NCBI GenBank assembly: GCA_033980235.1 | Contig: CM067079.1 | Coordinates: forward strand, 25,934,658 to 25,998,657 | Length of the DNA: 64,000 nucleotides | Reading direction: 5' to 3' | Source of the DNA: Diadema setosum | Lineage: Eukaryota; Echinodermata; Echinoidea; Diadematoida; Diadematidae | In this document: positions 13,056-23,242 of the stretch, piece after piece | Numbering within the stretch: the stretch's first letter is position 1 | How the letters are laid out: each line of letters starts with the position of its first letter | The notes under the pieces: generated by a model | The model's database searches: none | What the model saw: the letters and a program-made list of their open reading frames with translations, nothing else | Told to the model about the DNA's origin: nothing | Program-made: the position numbers and the translations under genes

Positions 13056-14202
13056 TGTTACGACCACAATCACTCTGAGAATGATCGCACAAAAGAAACC
13101 ATCAACTAATGTTCAGGCGGTTTATTAACAGTGATATTGTGGGTACAGACTCGTAATCGGTTTTCACATCAGTACAATAACGATCAATACAAACAATTAC
13201 AAATCGGTAATAGAATCACTTACGTGCATTACAATCCAAAATTTGAAAGCAAGTAACCCTTTGACAGTGTCCAGATACGATGTTCGATGCACAGATGAAT
13301 GATCCGCGATGCACCGATGAATGATACCTCAGACGTAAATCCAGAGGCGCAGGTTGTGATAATCCTCGTTATTAATCCGGGGTAAAATCCAAGTTATGTG
13401 TCCACAGCAAAACGTGTAGAATCCAGACGTTATGACGATCACGTTCAGTTGATGTGTTGAATGACGATTCACTTTATATTGTCCAGCAAGGAATCCAGCC
13501 CGTCACAGCTTTGCCGTAATAATGTCCGTTGACACTAAAATATGGAGTCTATCTCCAGCGTAGGCAAATTAATTCTCTGCAGGCAAAATGTCTCCCAGGC
13601 CTTATCTCCACAAACACAGTTTGTATAGCAGGTCAGCAGGTAACACAGGACTGACTATAACAAGTCGCTTCAGAGCCAGAAGTGACGTAACTCTCAGAGC
13701 AGAGGTGTTGGGTACTCTGCCTACAGCAGAATTTCTCCAGCTTATATACTATCCATTCACCCCTTTCTAGTACATTCTGTAATTCTCTCCAACCTGGGGC
13801 TACATACCTGAACATACTAGCAAGTCCAAATTCCAGGAATCCTGGATGACTCACTTCCTAATATGTGCATAACATCATTGCCAAAATTAACTACCAATCA
13901 CATTGGGCTACAAGGGCAGTGCCTCACTCAGCCAGCACTTCCTAGAATTTTCTGGAATGGGTTAAATCATTCTAGATTGAGTGAGCTATAATGTATTTCC
14001 TGTCACATGCATACATGTACTGTAGCTACATTGTATACCACATAGAAAATTCTCCACTGATCTGGTCAGCCTGTATGTACTATATCTAATATCATATAGA
14101 ATGTTCTCCATTAATCTGGTCTACCTGTGTACATACACATTAAACAACCATGCATACAGCCTTGATACATGTACATAACTACTTGTGTGTACATTTGTGA
14201 CA
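13056..14202 (-). repeat. 3' LTR of copy 1
   Basis: In element orientation it runs from 14202 (TGTCACAAATG) down to 13056 (CGTAACA). A good TATA box (TATATAAG) lies on the minus strand near 13743-13750, and an AATAAA signal at 13121-13126. These suggest a U3 of about 0.45 kb, a long R and a short U5, which is inference. Confidence 0.9.
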
Positions 14203-14216
14203 CCATCCCCCATGGG
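14203..14216 (-). other. Polypurine tract, copy 1
   Basis: Directly next to the 3' LTR, the minus strand reads CCCATGGGGGATGG, ending at the TG of the LTR. It is a weak tract broken by a T but is in the right place and is the same in copy 2. Confidence 0.55.
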
Positions 14217-14218
14217 AA

Positions 14219-14250
14219 AAAGAAAGCCTTGCCGTAGCAAGGGTTTCTTT
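14219..14250 (-). ncRNA. Conserved hairpin beside the polypurine tract, copy 1
   Basis: On the element strand two 14-base arms (AAAGAAACCCTTGC and GCAAGGCTTTCTTT) pair at 13 of 14 positions around a four-base loop UACG closed by C-G. C(UACG)G belongs to the very stable UNCG tetraloops. It lies in the non-coding stretch between the integrase stop and the 3' LTR and is also present in copy 2. Role unknown; an RNA export, packaging or priming signal is possible. Confidence 0.6.
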
Positions 14251-14530
14251 TACCTTCACAATTTCTCATTGTTATTTACAACGAATGTGAGGTACAATCC
14301 ACGTCAAGCAACAATAATCACATACTATCACATGTCTTTTGTGTAGCTGCATTAATTCCATGTTCTCTTTTCATGGATACCATTTACATTGATATTGCTT
14401 GGATTCTCGAAGCTTATACAATCATGTCAAACTGTTTTGCATACATTAATGGATATGCTAAACACATACACTGTAAGTGATATGCCGGTGGAAACTTTTC
14501 ACCCTTAACTTCTACTGTGCTATCCACTAT

Positions 14531-17500
14531 CTATGTCACACCAACTGACTTTCTGTCATAGCACTCTTTCAACATGTTGACATGACACATTCTCTGTTCT
14601 TTGCATCTGTCTGGTGTACTGACTACGTAGTTCACGTCATTGAGTTTCTCTTTGACACAGTATGGGCCACTGAACTTGGCTTTCGGTGGTTCACCTTGTA
14701 TGGGCAGCAATACAAGAACTTTGTCACCTGGTTTGAAGGTTCGGGCTTTGGCATTTTTGTCTGCCTTTCTCTTCATTGAATCTTGTGACACTTTCAAGTG
14801 TTCCCTAGCTACCTCACAAGCCTTTGAAAGCCTTTCACGAAACTTCGACACATAGTCAAGTAGGTGGACCTCATCATCCTCAGTCATGAATTTCTCTTTG
14901 ATGAGCTTCAGTGGGCCCCTAACTTCATGACCGTACACCAACTCAAATGGGCTGAAACCCGTCGACTCATTTGGGGAGTCCCTCGTTGCGAACAGCAGGA
15001 AAGGGATGCCCTTATCCCAATCCTCGGGATACTCCTCACAAAATGCCCTAATCATTGTCTTTAGGGTCTGGTGGTAGCGCTCCAACGCACCTTGGGATTG
15101 GGGATGATAAGCTGACGACTTCAGCTGCTTCACACCCAAACGATACATCACCTCTTGAAATATGCCTGACATGAAATTTGACCCTTGGTCAGACTGCACT
15201 TCCTTTGGCAACCCATACCTAGTGAAAAACTGCACTAGAGCATCTACCACAGCCTTAGCAGTGATATTTCTTAATGGGATAGCCTCTGGAAACCGTGTAG
15301 ACATATCCATGATTGTCAAGAGGTACTTATGACCCGACCTAGTCCTAGGCAAAGGTCCAACACAGTCAACTAGAACCCGACTGAATGGTTCTTCAAACGC
15401 AGGTATCGGAATCAATGGCGCCGGCTTCACTGAATGCTGTGGTTTACCAGCCACCTGACATGTGTGACAAGTCTTACAGAACTCAGCCACATCCACATTC
15501 AACCCTGGCCAATAGAAATGCCTCATGATCCGATCCTTTGTCTTTCTGACGCCTAAATGGCCGCCAACTGGTAACTCGTGAGCAATCCTCAAGATCTCAC
15601 CGCGGTAACTAGGAGGGACAACAACTTGACGGACCACCGTCCAATCCTCATCAGCTGGCCTATGGGGAGGTCTCCACTTCCTCATCAAAATGCCATCTTT
15701 GACATAATAGCACTCAGGGACCTTTTCAGCCTCAGCCTCAGAACACGCCGTCTGAGACAAGCCTTTCAACTCAGAGTCTGCCTGCTGTGCTTCAACCAAG
15801 GAAGACTTGCTAAACAGCCCATCACTGTTAGCCTCGGAGCCTAATACAGCAACCCCATCATTCAAATCCTTGAAAAAAGTTTCTGCCAACCAAACACCGG
15901 AATTCTCCTCCACATCAACAGAATCCGCATCATCTTGAACAGCTCTACGAGCCTGAGACCTAGTCACAACACAATCTGGGAAAATCCCAGGAAACTCCTC
16001 CTGCAACTGCTCAGTTTCAGCAACCACCACTGGTTTATCCGAAACAACTGGAGACGCAACCACCTTGTCCCCAGCCAAGTCATTCCCCAACAGGAAGTCA
16101 ATGCCTGCCATGGGCAACTCAGGAACAACTCCAACAGTAACAGGACCAGAAACTAGGTCACACTTCAAATCCACTCTATACAGCGGAACTGACATATAAC
16201 TGCCATCAACAGTCTGAATCAAGACTTTTGCATTCACTGCACTATCTGGTGGAAAAGTCATACCACCATCCACCATCAACGACTGAGAGGCCCCCGTATC
16301 CCGTAGGATGACTACTGGTTTACCTGCCTCACCAGAAGTACATGGGGTCACCTCACCATCAAACAAAAAGCTACGATAGCTCTCATCCACCTGCTTCAGC
16401 CTATCTTTGAATTTGGGAGATCGACTTTCAATGGCCTGTGTTTCACTGAACGGGACACTATTTTCGGGTAGGACACTTTTTGACATGACAAATCCCATGT
16501 CCTTCTTTGTTTTGTTTTGCAACTTCCAACACTGTGACTTTACATGCCCTGTCTTGTTACAGTGAAAACATTTGATGACATTTGCACTTGTACTGGACCC
16601 TTTGTCAGATTGATGCTGTGGTGCAGACAACATTCCTGAACCAGCATTCTGTTGGTTGCTCGACTGATTTTTCTTATTTCCAGAGAAATTTCTGAAAGGT
16701 GGTCTGTTTTCATGTCTGTGAGTTAGCTCATACTCATCAGCCATAAAGGCTGCTTTATGCAAACTTGTCACCTTGTGATCTTCCAGATGCAACCTCACAC
16801 TGAAAGCAACACTCTTTTTGAATTCTTCCAAAAGAACAACCTCACGTAGGTTATCAAAATCCTGATCCACTTTCAGGGATCTATACCACCTATCGAACAT
16901 CATTTCTTTTTCACGAGCAAACTCAACATGTGTCTGGCCTGGTTTGCGGTACGAATTTCTGAACTTATGTCTGTACGCCTCTGGCACCAACTCATAAGCA
17001 TTCAACACTGCCTTCTTGACTGTAGCATAGTCACGTGATTGCTCTTCAGATAGAGACGAGTACACATCGGCAGCTTTGCCGACAAACACACTTTGAAGGA
17101 GCAAGGGCCAAAATTCCTGTGGCCAGTTCAAACTGTTAGCCACCTTCTCAAATGACACAAAATATGCATCAACTCTGTTTTCTTCAAACTTTGGCACCAA
17201 TCGAATGTTCCTAGCCAAATCAAATTCAGGGGGAGCCCTTTCACGATTTCCAACAGTCTGTGCATGAGCCAATTCCATCTCACGCAATTTCAATTGTTGC
17301 TCCATTTTCTTCTCTTCAATTTCAAGTTTCTTCATTTCAATTTCTCTTTGTTCTCTTTCCCTCTCTCTTTCTAATCTCATCTTCTCTTTCTCCATTTCCA
17401 TTTGCAATTTAGCAAGCTCAAGTCGTGTTTGATCTGACATTTGAGCTTGATTTGGAGTGTCAATTTCTTCTTTGAGCTCCATGTGACCAGCTACCAAGTC

Positions 17501-17653
17501 AAGAATTTCTGCCTTTCTTACACCTTGTGGAACATCTACATTTAAATGCTGTGCAATAGCAGTCAAATCACATTTGCGTAACCTTTGCAAATCTTTGAGG
17601 GACAAATCTGTCCTCTGAACAAATGCCTGAACATCCATTGTACTGATTGACAT
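14531..17653 (-). CDS. Gag-protease-integrase polyprotein, copy 1 (no RT)
   Basis: 1040 residues from ATG at 17653, the first ATG shared with copy 2; the frame stays open upstream but has no ATG. In order: a SAP-like helical head (about 19-58), a Glu/Arg/Lys-rich coiled coil (about 75-135), a capsid region (about 145-310) whose C-terminal half resembles the SCAN fold, and a CCHC zinc knuckle (C362, C365, H370, C375). Next come an aspartic protease with DTGAS (D452), a linker, and integrase with HHCC (H692, H699, C729, C732), catalytic D763, D822, E858 (spacing D-35-E) and a GPY motif near 996-998. The protein ends 40 residues later. No YxDD or RNase H motif occurs. In the family the product would form particles, mature them and insert cDNA; cDNA synthesis must come from elsewhere. 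No frameshift or stop was seen. Confidence 0.9.
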   Translation of the reverse strand: MSISTMDVQAFVQRTDLSLKDLQRLRKCDLTAIAQHLNVDVPQGVRKAEILDLVAGHMELKEEIDTPNQAQMSDQTRLELAKLQMEMEKEKMRLEREREREQREIEMKKLEIEEKKMEQQLKLREMELAHAQTVGNRERAPPEFDLARNIRLVPKFEENRVDAYFVSFEKVANSLNWPQEFWPLLLQSVFVGKAADVYSSLSEEQSRDYATVKKAVLNAYELVPEAYRHKFRNSYRKPGQTHVEFAREKEMMFDRWYRSLKVDQDFDNLREVVLLEEFKKSVAFSVRLHLEDHKVTSLHKAAFMADEYELTHRHENRPPFRNFSGNKKNQSSNQQNAGSGMLSAPQHQSDKGSSTSANVIKCFHCNKTGHVKSQCWKLQNKTKKDMGFVMSKSVLPENSVPFSETQAIESRSPKFKDRLKQVDESYRSFLFDGEVTPCTSGEAGKPVVILRDTGASQSLMVDGGMTFPPDSAVNAKVLIQTVDGSYMSVPLYRVDLKCDLVSGPVTVGVVPELPMAGIDFLLGNDLAGDKVVASPVVSDKPVVVAETEQLQEEFPGIFPDCVVTRSQARRAVQDDADSVDVEENSGVWLAETFFKDLNDGVAVLGSEANSDGLFSKSSLVEAQQADSELKGLSQTACSEAEAEKVPECYYVKDGILMRKWRPPHRPADEDWTVVRQVVVPPSYRGEILRIAHELPVGGHLGVRKTKDRIMRHFYWPGLNVDVAEFCKTCHTCQVAGKPQHSVKPAPLIPIPAFEEPFSRVLVDCVGPLPRTRSGHKYLLTIMDMSTRFPEAIPLRNITAKAVVDALVQFFTRYGLPKEVQSDQGSNFMSGIFQEVMYRLGVKQLKSSAYHPQSQGALERYHQTLKTMIRAFCEEYPEDWDKGIPFLLFATRDSPNESTGFSPFELVYGHEVRGPLKLIKEKFMTEDDEVHLLDYVSKFRERLSKACEVAREHLKVSQDSMKRKADKNAKARTFKPGDKVLVLLPIQGEPPKAKFSGPYCVKEKLNDVNYVVSTPDRCKEQRMCHVNMLKECYDRKSVGVT

Positions 17654-17773
17654 TGTCACATGTATTACACACAATGTACAGTTGAACAATCAACTCACTG
17701 GTATTTTGTCTGTACCAATATTCTGGATTCCGGAACGTTCCAAATTCTAAGTTTTGGCTTTAAAATTCACTTC

Positions 17774-17791
17774 TCGGACACAAGCCCCCAA
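17774..17791 (-). other. Primer-binding site, copy 1
   Basis: Three bases (AAT on plus/ATT-type spacer) after the 5' LTR end, the element strand reads TTGGGGGCTTGTGTCCGA. A site starting TGG fits pairing with a tRNA 3' CCA end. TGGGGGCT resembles sites for tRNA-Pro, but the match becomes poor further in, so the tRNA is not certain. Confidence 0.5.
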
Positions 17792-17794
17792 TTT

Positions 17795-18941
17795 TGTTAC
17801 GACCACAATCACTCTGAGAATGATCGCACAAAAGAAACCATCAACTAATGTTCAGGCGGTTTATTAACAGTGATATTGTGGGTACAGACTCGTAATCGGT
17901 TTTCACATCAGTACAATAACGATCAATACAAACAATTACAAATCGGTAATAGAATCACTTACGTGCATTACAATCCAAAATTTGAAAGCAAGTAACCCTT
18001 TGACAGTGTCCAGATACGATGTTCGATGCACAGATGAATGATCCGCGATGCACCGATGAATGATACCTCAGACGTAAATCCAGAGGCGCAGGTTGTGATA
18101 ATCCTCGTTATTAATCCGGGGTAAAATCCAAGTTATGTGTCCACAGCAAAACGTGTAGAATCCAGACGTTATGACGATCACGTTCAGTTGATGTGTTGAA
18201 TGACGATTCACTTTATATTGTCCAGCAAGGAATCCAGCCCGTCACAGCTTTGCCGTAATAATGTCCGTTGACACTAAAATATGGAGTCTATCTCCAGCGT
18301 AGGCAAATTAATTCTCTGCAGGCAAAATGTCTCCCAGGCCTTATCTCCACAAACACAGTTTGTATAGCAGGTCAGCAGGTAACACAGGACTGACTATAAC
18401 AAGTCGCTTCAGAGCCAGAAGTGACGTAACTCTCAGAGCAGAGGTGTTGGGTACTCTGCCTACAGCAGAATTTCTCCAGCTTATATACTATCCATTCACC
18501 CCTTTCTAGTACATTCTGTAATTCTCTCCAACCTGGGGCTACCTACCTGAACATACTAGCAAGTCCAAATTCCAGGAATCCTGGATGACTCACTTCCTAA
18601 TATGTGCATAACATCATTGCCAAAATTAACTACCAATCACATTGGGCTACAAGGGCAGTGCCTCACTCAGCCAGCACTTCCTAGAATTTTCTGGAATGGG
18701 TTAAATCATTCTAGATTGAGTGAGCTATAATGTATTTCCTGTCACATGCATACATGTACTGTAGCTACATTGTATACCACATAGAAAATTCTCCACTGAT
18801 CTGGTCAGCCTGTATGTACTATATCTAATATCATATAGAATGTTCTCCATTAATCTGGTCTACCTGTGTACATACACATTAAACAACCATGCATACAGCC
18901 TTGATACATGTACATAACTACTTGTGTGTACATTTGTGACA
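17795..18941 (-). repeat. 5' LTR of copy 1
   Basis: Same length and nearly the same sequence as 13056-14202. It carries the promoter for the element transcript, which reads leftward through the polyprotein. Confidence 0.9.
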
Positions 18942-19444
18942 CACAAAGCAGGCTTATTGAAAATGATCCCTAAACAGCTATCATGATGTAAAAAAAAACT
19001 TAATGGTTCAGAAATTACAAACTTTATTACTTGTATATCTATACCGTCTATACCTGAACTTACATTACTTTTCATTTCCTCTACAATTGCTATTATCTCT
19101 TTTTTAGATATTGGCTTTAAAAAAAAATATTATTTTTATTAGGGAATTTCAAATGTTAATCATATGAATTCTTATTTCCCTTATCAATACAGATCTGCAG
19201 TTTCTTACCAATACTAACAAAAAGTCATTTAAAAAAAATCAGCAATATCTGTATTATTTGGTATCTTTTCATTCCCAATCTATATACCCTTTAAGAGATT
19301 ATTAATAATTTTTCATGTTGATTAATTTTTTACTCGAAATTTTTCATTTAAATATATCTTTTTGCTTGCCTTATTGTGTTACATAATTCCCAAATTTATT
19401 ATATGCCTCTTTTCTATAAGGGGTTGGTTTCTTAACATAAAGGA

Positions 19445-19478
<34 letters not shown>

Positions 19479-21336
19479 ATACATGCTTATTTTTTTTTTT
19501 TTACGACAAAGCTTAATCAAATCCTCAGTCAACCATGGATTCTTATTCTTCTTCTTATAACTGTATGATTCATAAGGAAAACATTCATCATAAATATCTT
19601 TAAATACTTGCAAAAAACTATCATATTTAAAATCAACACTTTATCAATATAATTTTTTTCCATTCAACATTTTTCAATTTGTAAAAAAGAAAAATCATAT
19701 TTTATTGAGTGATATTACGCTTTACATAAATGGGGAATGGTTTGCTTAAAATTACAATGGGCGATGGATGAGGACATTGGCAAGTGATCACTTATATCAC
19801 TAATCAAAATTCTGGAATGAGTGCAGGTATCAACATTATTTTGTAAATATATTATCCAAAAAAAGTGACAGAGGTCGCAATTATCCGAGTGGGACTTTTA
19901 ATTAAAGTTTCCAAATAAAATCCATACAAAATTAATTAATTAACAACATTTATATAGCGCATTATCACATGAAATGTCTCTAAGCGCTACAGGAAAAGAG
20001 GAGAAAAAAATATCCATAAACAAATCAATTTTTCGCTAAGTCTAAATTCAAATCACCCATTTTAAAACAATTACATACACGTAGATTTACCTTATTTACC
20101 TCATAAATTTGCACATTCACTCAAAAATATCACTGTTATAATTGGGGGACGGTATACCACACCCACAATTGTTGTTGTTGTTTTTTTTACATTTAGCATT
20201 GTTATTTTACTAAAAATACTTTCAAACGCCTCTGCTATAACTGTCAACTCTTGTCTACTAAATGCGTGTAAAGAATTATGAACATAAATTATACACCTGT
20301 TCCACCACCCCATTTGTTAACTCTCTTATTACAAAATGAATTACATTCATCTAAATTATAAACTTCAACTGAAGAAGATTTATTTAACCAAGTTTCAGTT
20401 AGTCCTACTACCTTAGAATTATGATCAGTACTGCTTATATACATATTCAAATTATCGAAAATTTTCGGAAAACTTCTACACAATTAATATGAACTAACGA
20501 AAATGAATTAGAAAATTTTAGCATCTTTATATTTTGAGTTAAACGTTAAAGGCGGGCACATCAAAGTAAGATTCAGGTAAGTTTTGTCCGTCATGGATCG
20601 TATCACACATATACATATTTTTCATATGAGAATATTTAACGGAAAGACAAAATATTCACATCATTAAACACAAGTAATTTAACATAGCTGCTGGAGTTTC
20701 AGAAGATAACGGAGACAAGGTACTGAATAGTAAAATACTGGTACATCATGAAGTACATGGCATTAATGAACACAATATATGACATACAAAACTATAATCT
20801 TGATTGCAGTGAAACAATAAGCAGAATAACATAAATTTGAGTAGAGGATTGTATTTGACACGTATACTTTGTATAAACAGTAATAAACAGGTAAGTATAC
20901 TATGTATTTAAGTAGTAAAAAAATATAGCATTACAAAAGTGATTAAGTGTTATTATGAATCAGCTTCATTCAACTATAATTGTCAATGTAATTTGTTGAT
21001 GTCTTCTTCGCAGGTGATTAGTTTTGTTGCTGTCTTGCCCCCCGAGGCACTGATGAGGGCAATTATCCGTCCATCAGAGGACCGGGCAGCTGTGATGTTT
21101 TTGAAACATGAGCCAGTGACAGCAGTCTTTGATTTCTTTTTGTCAGGTCTTCTGCGTTGACAATCCCTGATCCCTTCGGCTTTTTGCGATTGGTGATGAT
21201 TTCCTTCCTCTTTCTGTAGCTGGTTAGCTTCACGATGATCGGTCGAGGATTGGACTCGATACTTTGACACTATTCTTTGATTTCTTACATGAGGTTTCGA
21301 AGTTTGTCGAATAGTTTCCGACTTTACGGTAAACAC
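18942..21336 (-). mobile_element. Degraded CR1/L2-like LINE (ORF1, endonuclease, start of RT)
   Basis: Read on the minus strand. ORF1 remains lie at about 21270-20985: an RNA-binding segment with PIIVKLTSYR and EDLTKRNQ in one frame, then SSDGRIIALIS in another, so it is frameshifted. ORF2 endonuclease is at about 20490-20100, with GLTETWLN and GVVYRPP signatures split over two frames. Linker and RT-onset words (NPWLTEDLIKL near 19530, VSSGIDGIDIQVIK near 19060) follow. After that the sequence jumps to the 3' tail, so most of RT is deleted. The LTR element then split the tail. The LINE is dead. Confidence 0.7.
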
Positions 21337-21345
21337 TGTAAACTT

Positions 21346-21510
21346 CTGGGCGCCATTTCATAAAGGGTGTTAGGATAGCAACTCTTGCTGGAATGGCAAC
21401 TTCCCATAGCAACAGCCAATGCAGGAAGCTGGATTCTTGTCGTTACCATAACAATTGCCATTCCAGCAAGAGTTCCTACCATATCGACTTTGTTAATGAA
21501 GTAGGGCCCT
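21346..21510. mobile_element. Palindromic MITE, GGGCGCC/GGGCCC ends
   Basis: The left part (GGGCGCCATTTCATAAAG, then CTCTTGCTGGAATGGCAAC) is mirrored by the right part (GCCATTCCAGCAAGAG, then GAAGTAGGGCCC). The whole folds as one imperfect hairpin. No coding sequence. Confidence 0.6.
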
Positions 21511-22572
21511 GGTGTTTGACCATTTTTGACCTTTACCTTGAGCCTCAAGTCAACTGCGAGCATCAAATGAGTGACTTGTCTTTACCATGGCACATCTGGC
21601 TTATCAATATGCAAAGTTTGATTGGAGCTATCATCAGATTTCTCGTTGGATAAACGCTCCTGAAATGTCAATTTCGCCTGTGATCATGTCCCTTTGACCT
21701 TTATCCCTAATCTTATTTTCCTTTAGTCACACACGTATAATTCTGGATAGGGTCAGTATGCTACCTCAACATGCACCCGAACTAAAGAGATACATCACTG
21801 TACATGTAGCAGTCAAGTCGTACTGAGGGAGAAGGGAATTAACTACCAGCCCGTTTAAGTAGAAACTTTCTTTCACATGTGCACAGTCAAGTCATGCAGG
21901 CCAGATAGTCACTAACTGGTGTCAAAGTTTTTGCCTTTCATCTAACATAAAAAAAAAAATGTATGAAATGCGTAGGATTAATGGCTCAAAAATATTTTGT
22001 TTGAGTTAGTTAGTTTAGTCCTTTTTATGAAAATATATCTCCAAAATTTCAGGAGAGTTAGTACGTTTTTGTTTTTGTTTTACTTTTTATGTATTACCTG
22101 AAACAACGGAAGAACGTTTTTGTATTATATGGCGATATAATGTGGCCAGAAATTATTGTATTATACAGACGGACAGTTTGTGTCGTTATACAATTGGCCT
22201 ACTGGCCTGAACTCCATTCGATAAGCTAATACATTTCAAAGCATGTGCTGTATTATCATTCGTCAAGCACAGAAATTTCGCAAGCTCCGGACAAGCTCAG
22301 ACTTTGGACTTTGCATGGACTTTACCCAACTGCACTGGAGATGATCAAACACATAAGCACGTGGTTATAAGATCAAGTTCATTTTCTATTTTTATTTTGG
22401 TACGTTTATGTTGTTTTTATTGCCCATATTACTGCCTAGAAATTAAGCCCGAAAGGAAACAAATACAAATAAGCATCAGAAAGACACATCTTCTCGTAGT
22501 GTGAGCATTGTATTCAACAGTCACGTTGACTGGTTGACGGCGTTCATAGTTTGATCTCCACACTCAACGGCC
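21511..22572. other. Upstream region of the first TMEM254-like gene
   Basis: No coding signal. Presumably contains the 5' UTR and promoter of the gene starting at 22573; no clear TATA box was identified. Confidence 0.4.
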
Positions 22573-23200
22573 ATGATGCAGCAGTCCAAAATGGCGCCTA
22601 GTAAGGGAGATCCAAACTATTTCGAGCTTCCAAGCGTGATCATCATGTTCCTAATTGCATTCGGCATGACTTTGACTGCTGTAAGTAATTACTTTTAATG
22701 AACAGAAATCTGTTCAGTTTGGGCGCTGTGTGTTTTTTTTTTTTTCATTTTATTCAATGTCAATGTTTATTGCAGCCATAACTGGGTGCTTCAGTATGTC
22801 CAAATAAGGGGTCATCCCACGAGTCATACAACTCACGGGTTCGACATTGAAAAAAAAAAGGTCCATGAGTCAAGTAGCCCACGAGTCATACAGCCCATGA
22901 GTTCGACACATGGCCAATAAAGCCCATGAGTTCCACACTAGGTAAAAACATTCCACGACTTCTACATTACAACACGAGGCTTATGTGTCGGTCTCGTGGG
23001 CCTTGTTTGCTTAATGTCGAACTCATGGGCTGTATGACTCATGACCTGTATGACTAATGGACCTTTTTTACCATTATTTTATTAACAAGATAATGTCAAC
23101 GTAAAGTTTACGTTCTTCTCGAACTATGAGTCGCGTTTGCTCCTACTTATACATTAAAGGATGGTATAGTTTTGGTTGAGACGGGACTTCATGTTTCCAA

Positions 23201-23242
<42 letters not shown>

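Larger units (their letters stand above)
13056..18941 (-). mobile_element. LTR retroelement copy 1, Gag-PR-IN without RT
   Basis: A complete minus-strand element with two 1147 bp LTRs (13056-14202 and 17795-18941), TG...CA ends and a CACA target-site duplication (13052-13055, 18942-18945). The LTRs differ at about one position by eye (ACATACC versus ACCTACC), so the insertion is recent. The internal region holds one long Gag-protease-integrase frame and no reverse transcriptase or RNase H. Capsid and integrase features resemble Gmr1-like Ty3/gypsy elements, in which integrase precedes RT. Here RT-RH appears lost after integrase. It is inserted in a LINE. Confidence 0.9.

Noticed and set aside
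13588..13770. 60-residue plus-strand ORF present in all four LTRs
   Set aside because: Its repetition follows from LTR identity. It runs antisense to the element, has no recognisable domain, and differences between copies do not show coding bias.
14203..14530. Reverse transcriptase hidden between integrase stop and 3' LTR
   Set aside because: All frames on the element strand have many stops, and 330 bp cannot hold RT-RH. The same stretch in copy 2 is also non-coding.
14531..17689. Longer polyprotein start at 17689 (copy 1) or 57363 (copy 2)
   Set aside because: Those codons are TTG and GTG and the residues differ between copies. The shared first ATG is at 17653 and 57345.
14582..17848. Plus-strand ORFs across both polyproteins
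   Set aside because: They are antisense shadows of the long minus-strand frame; none resembles a protein family.
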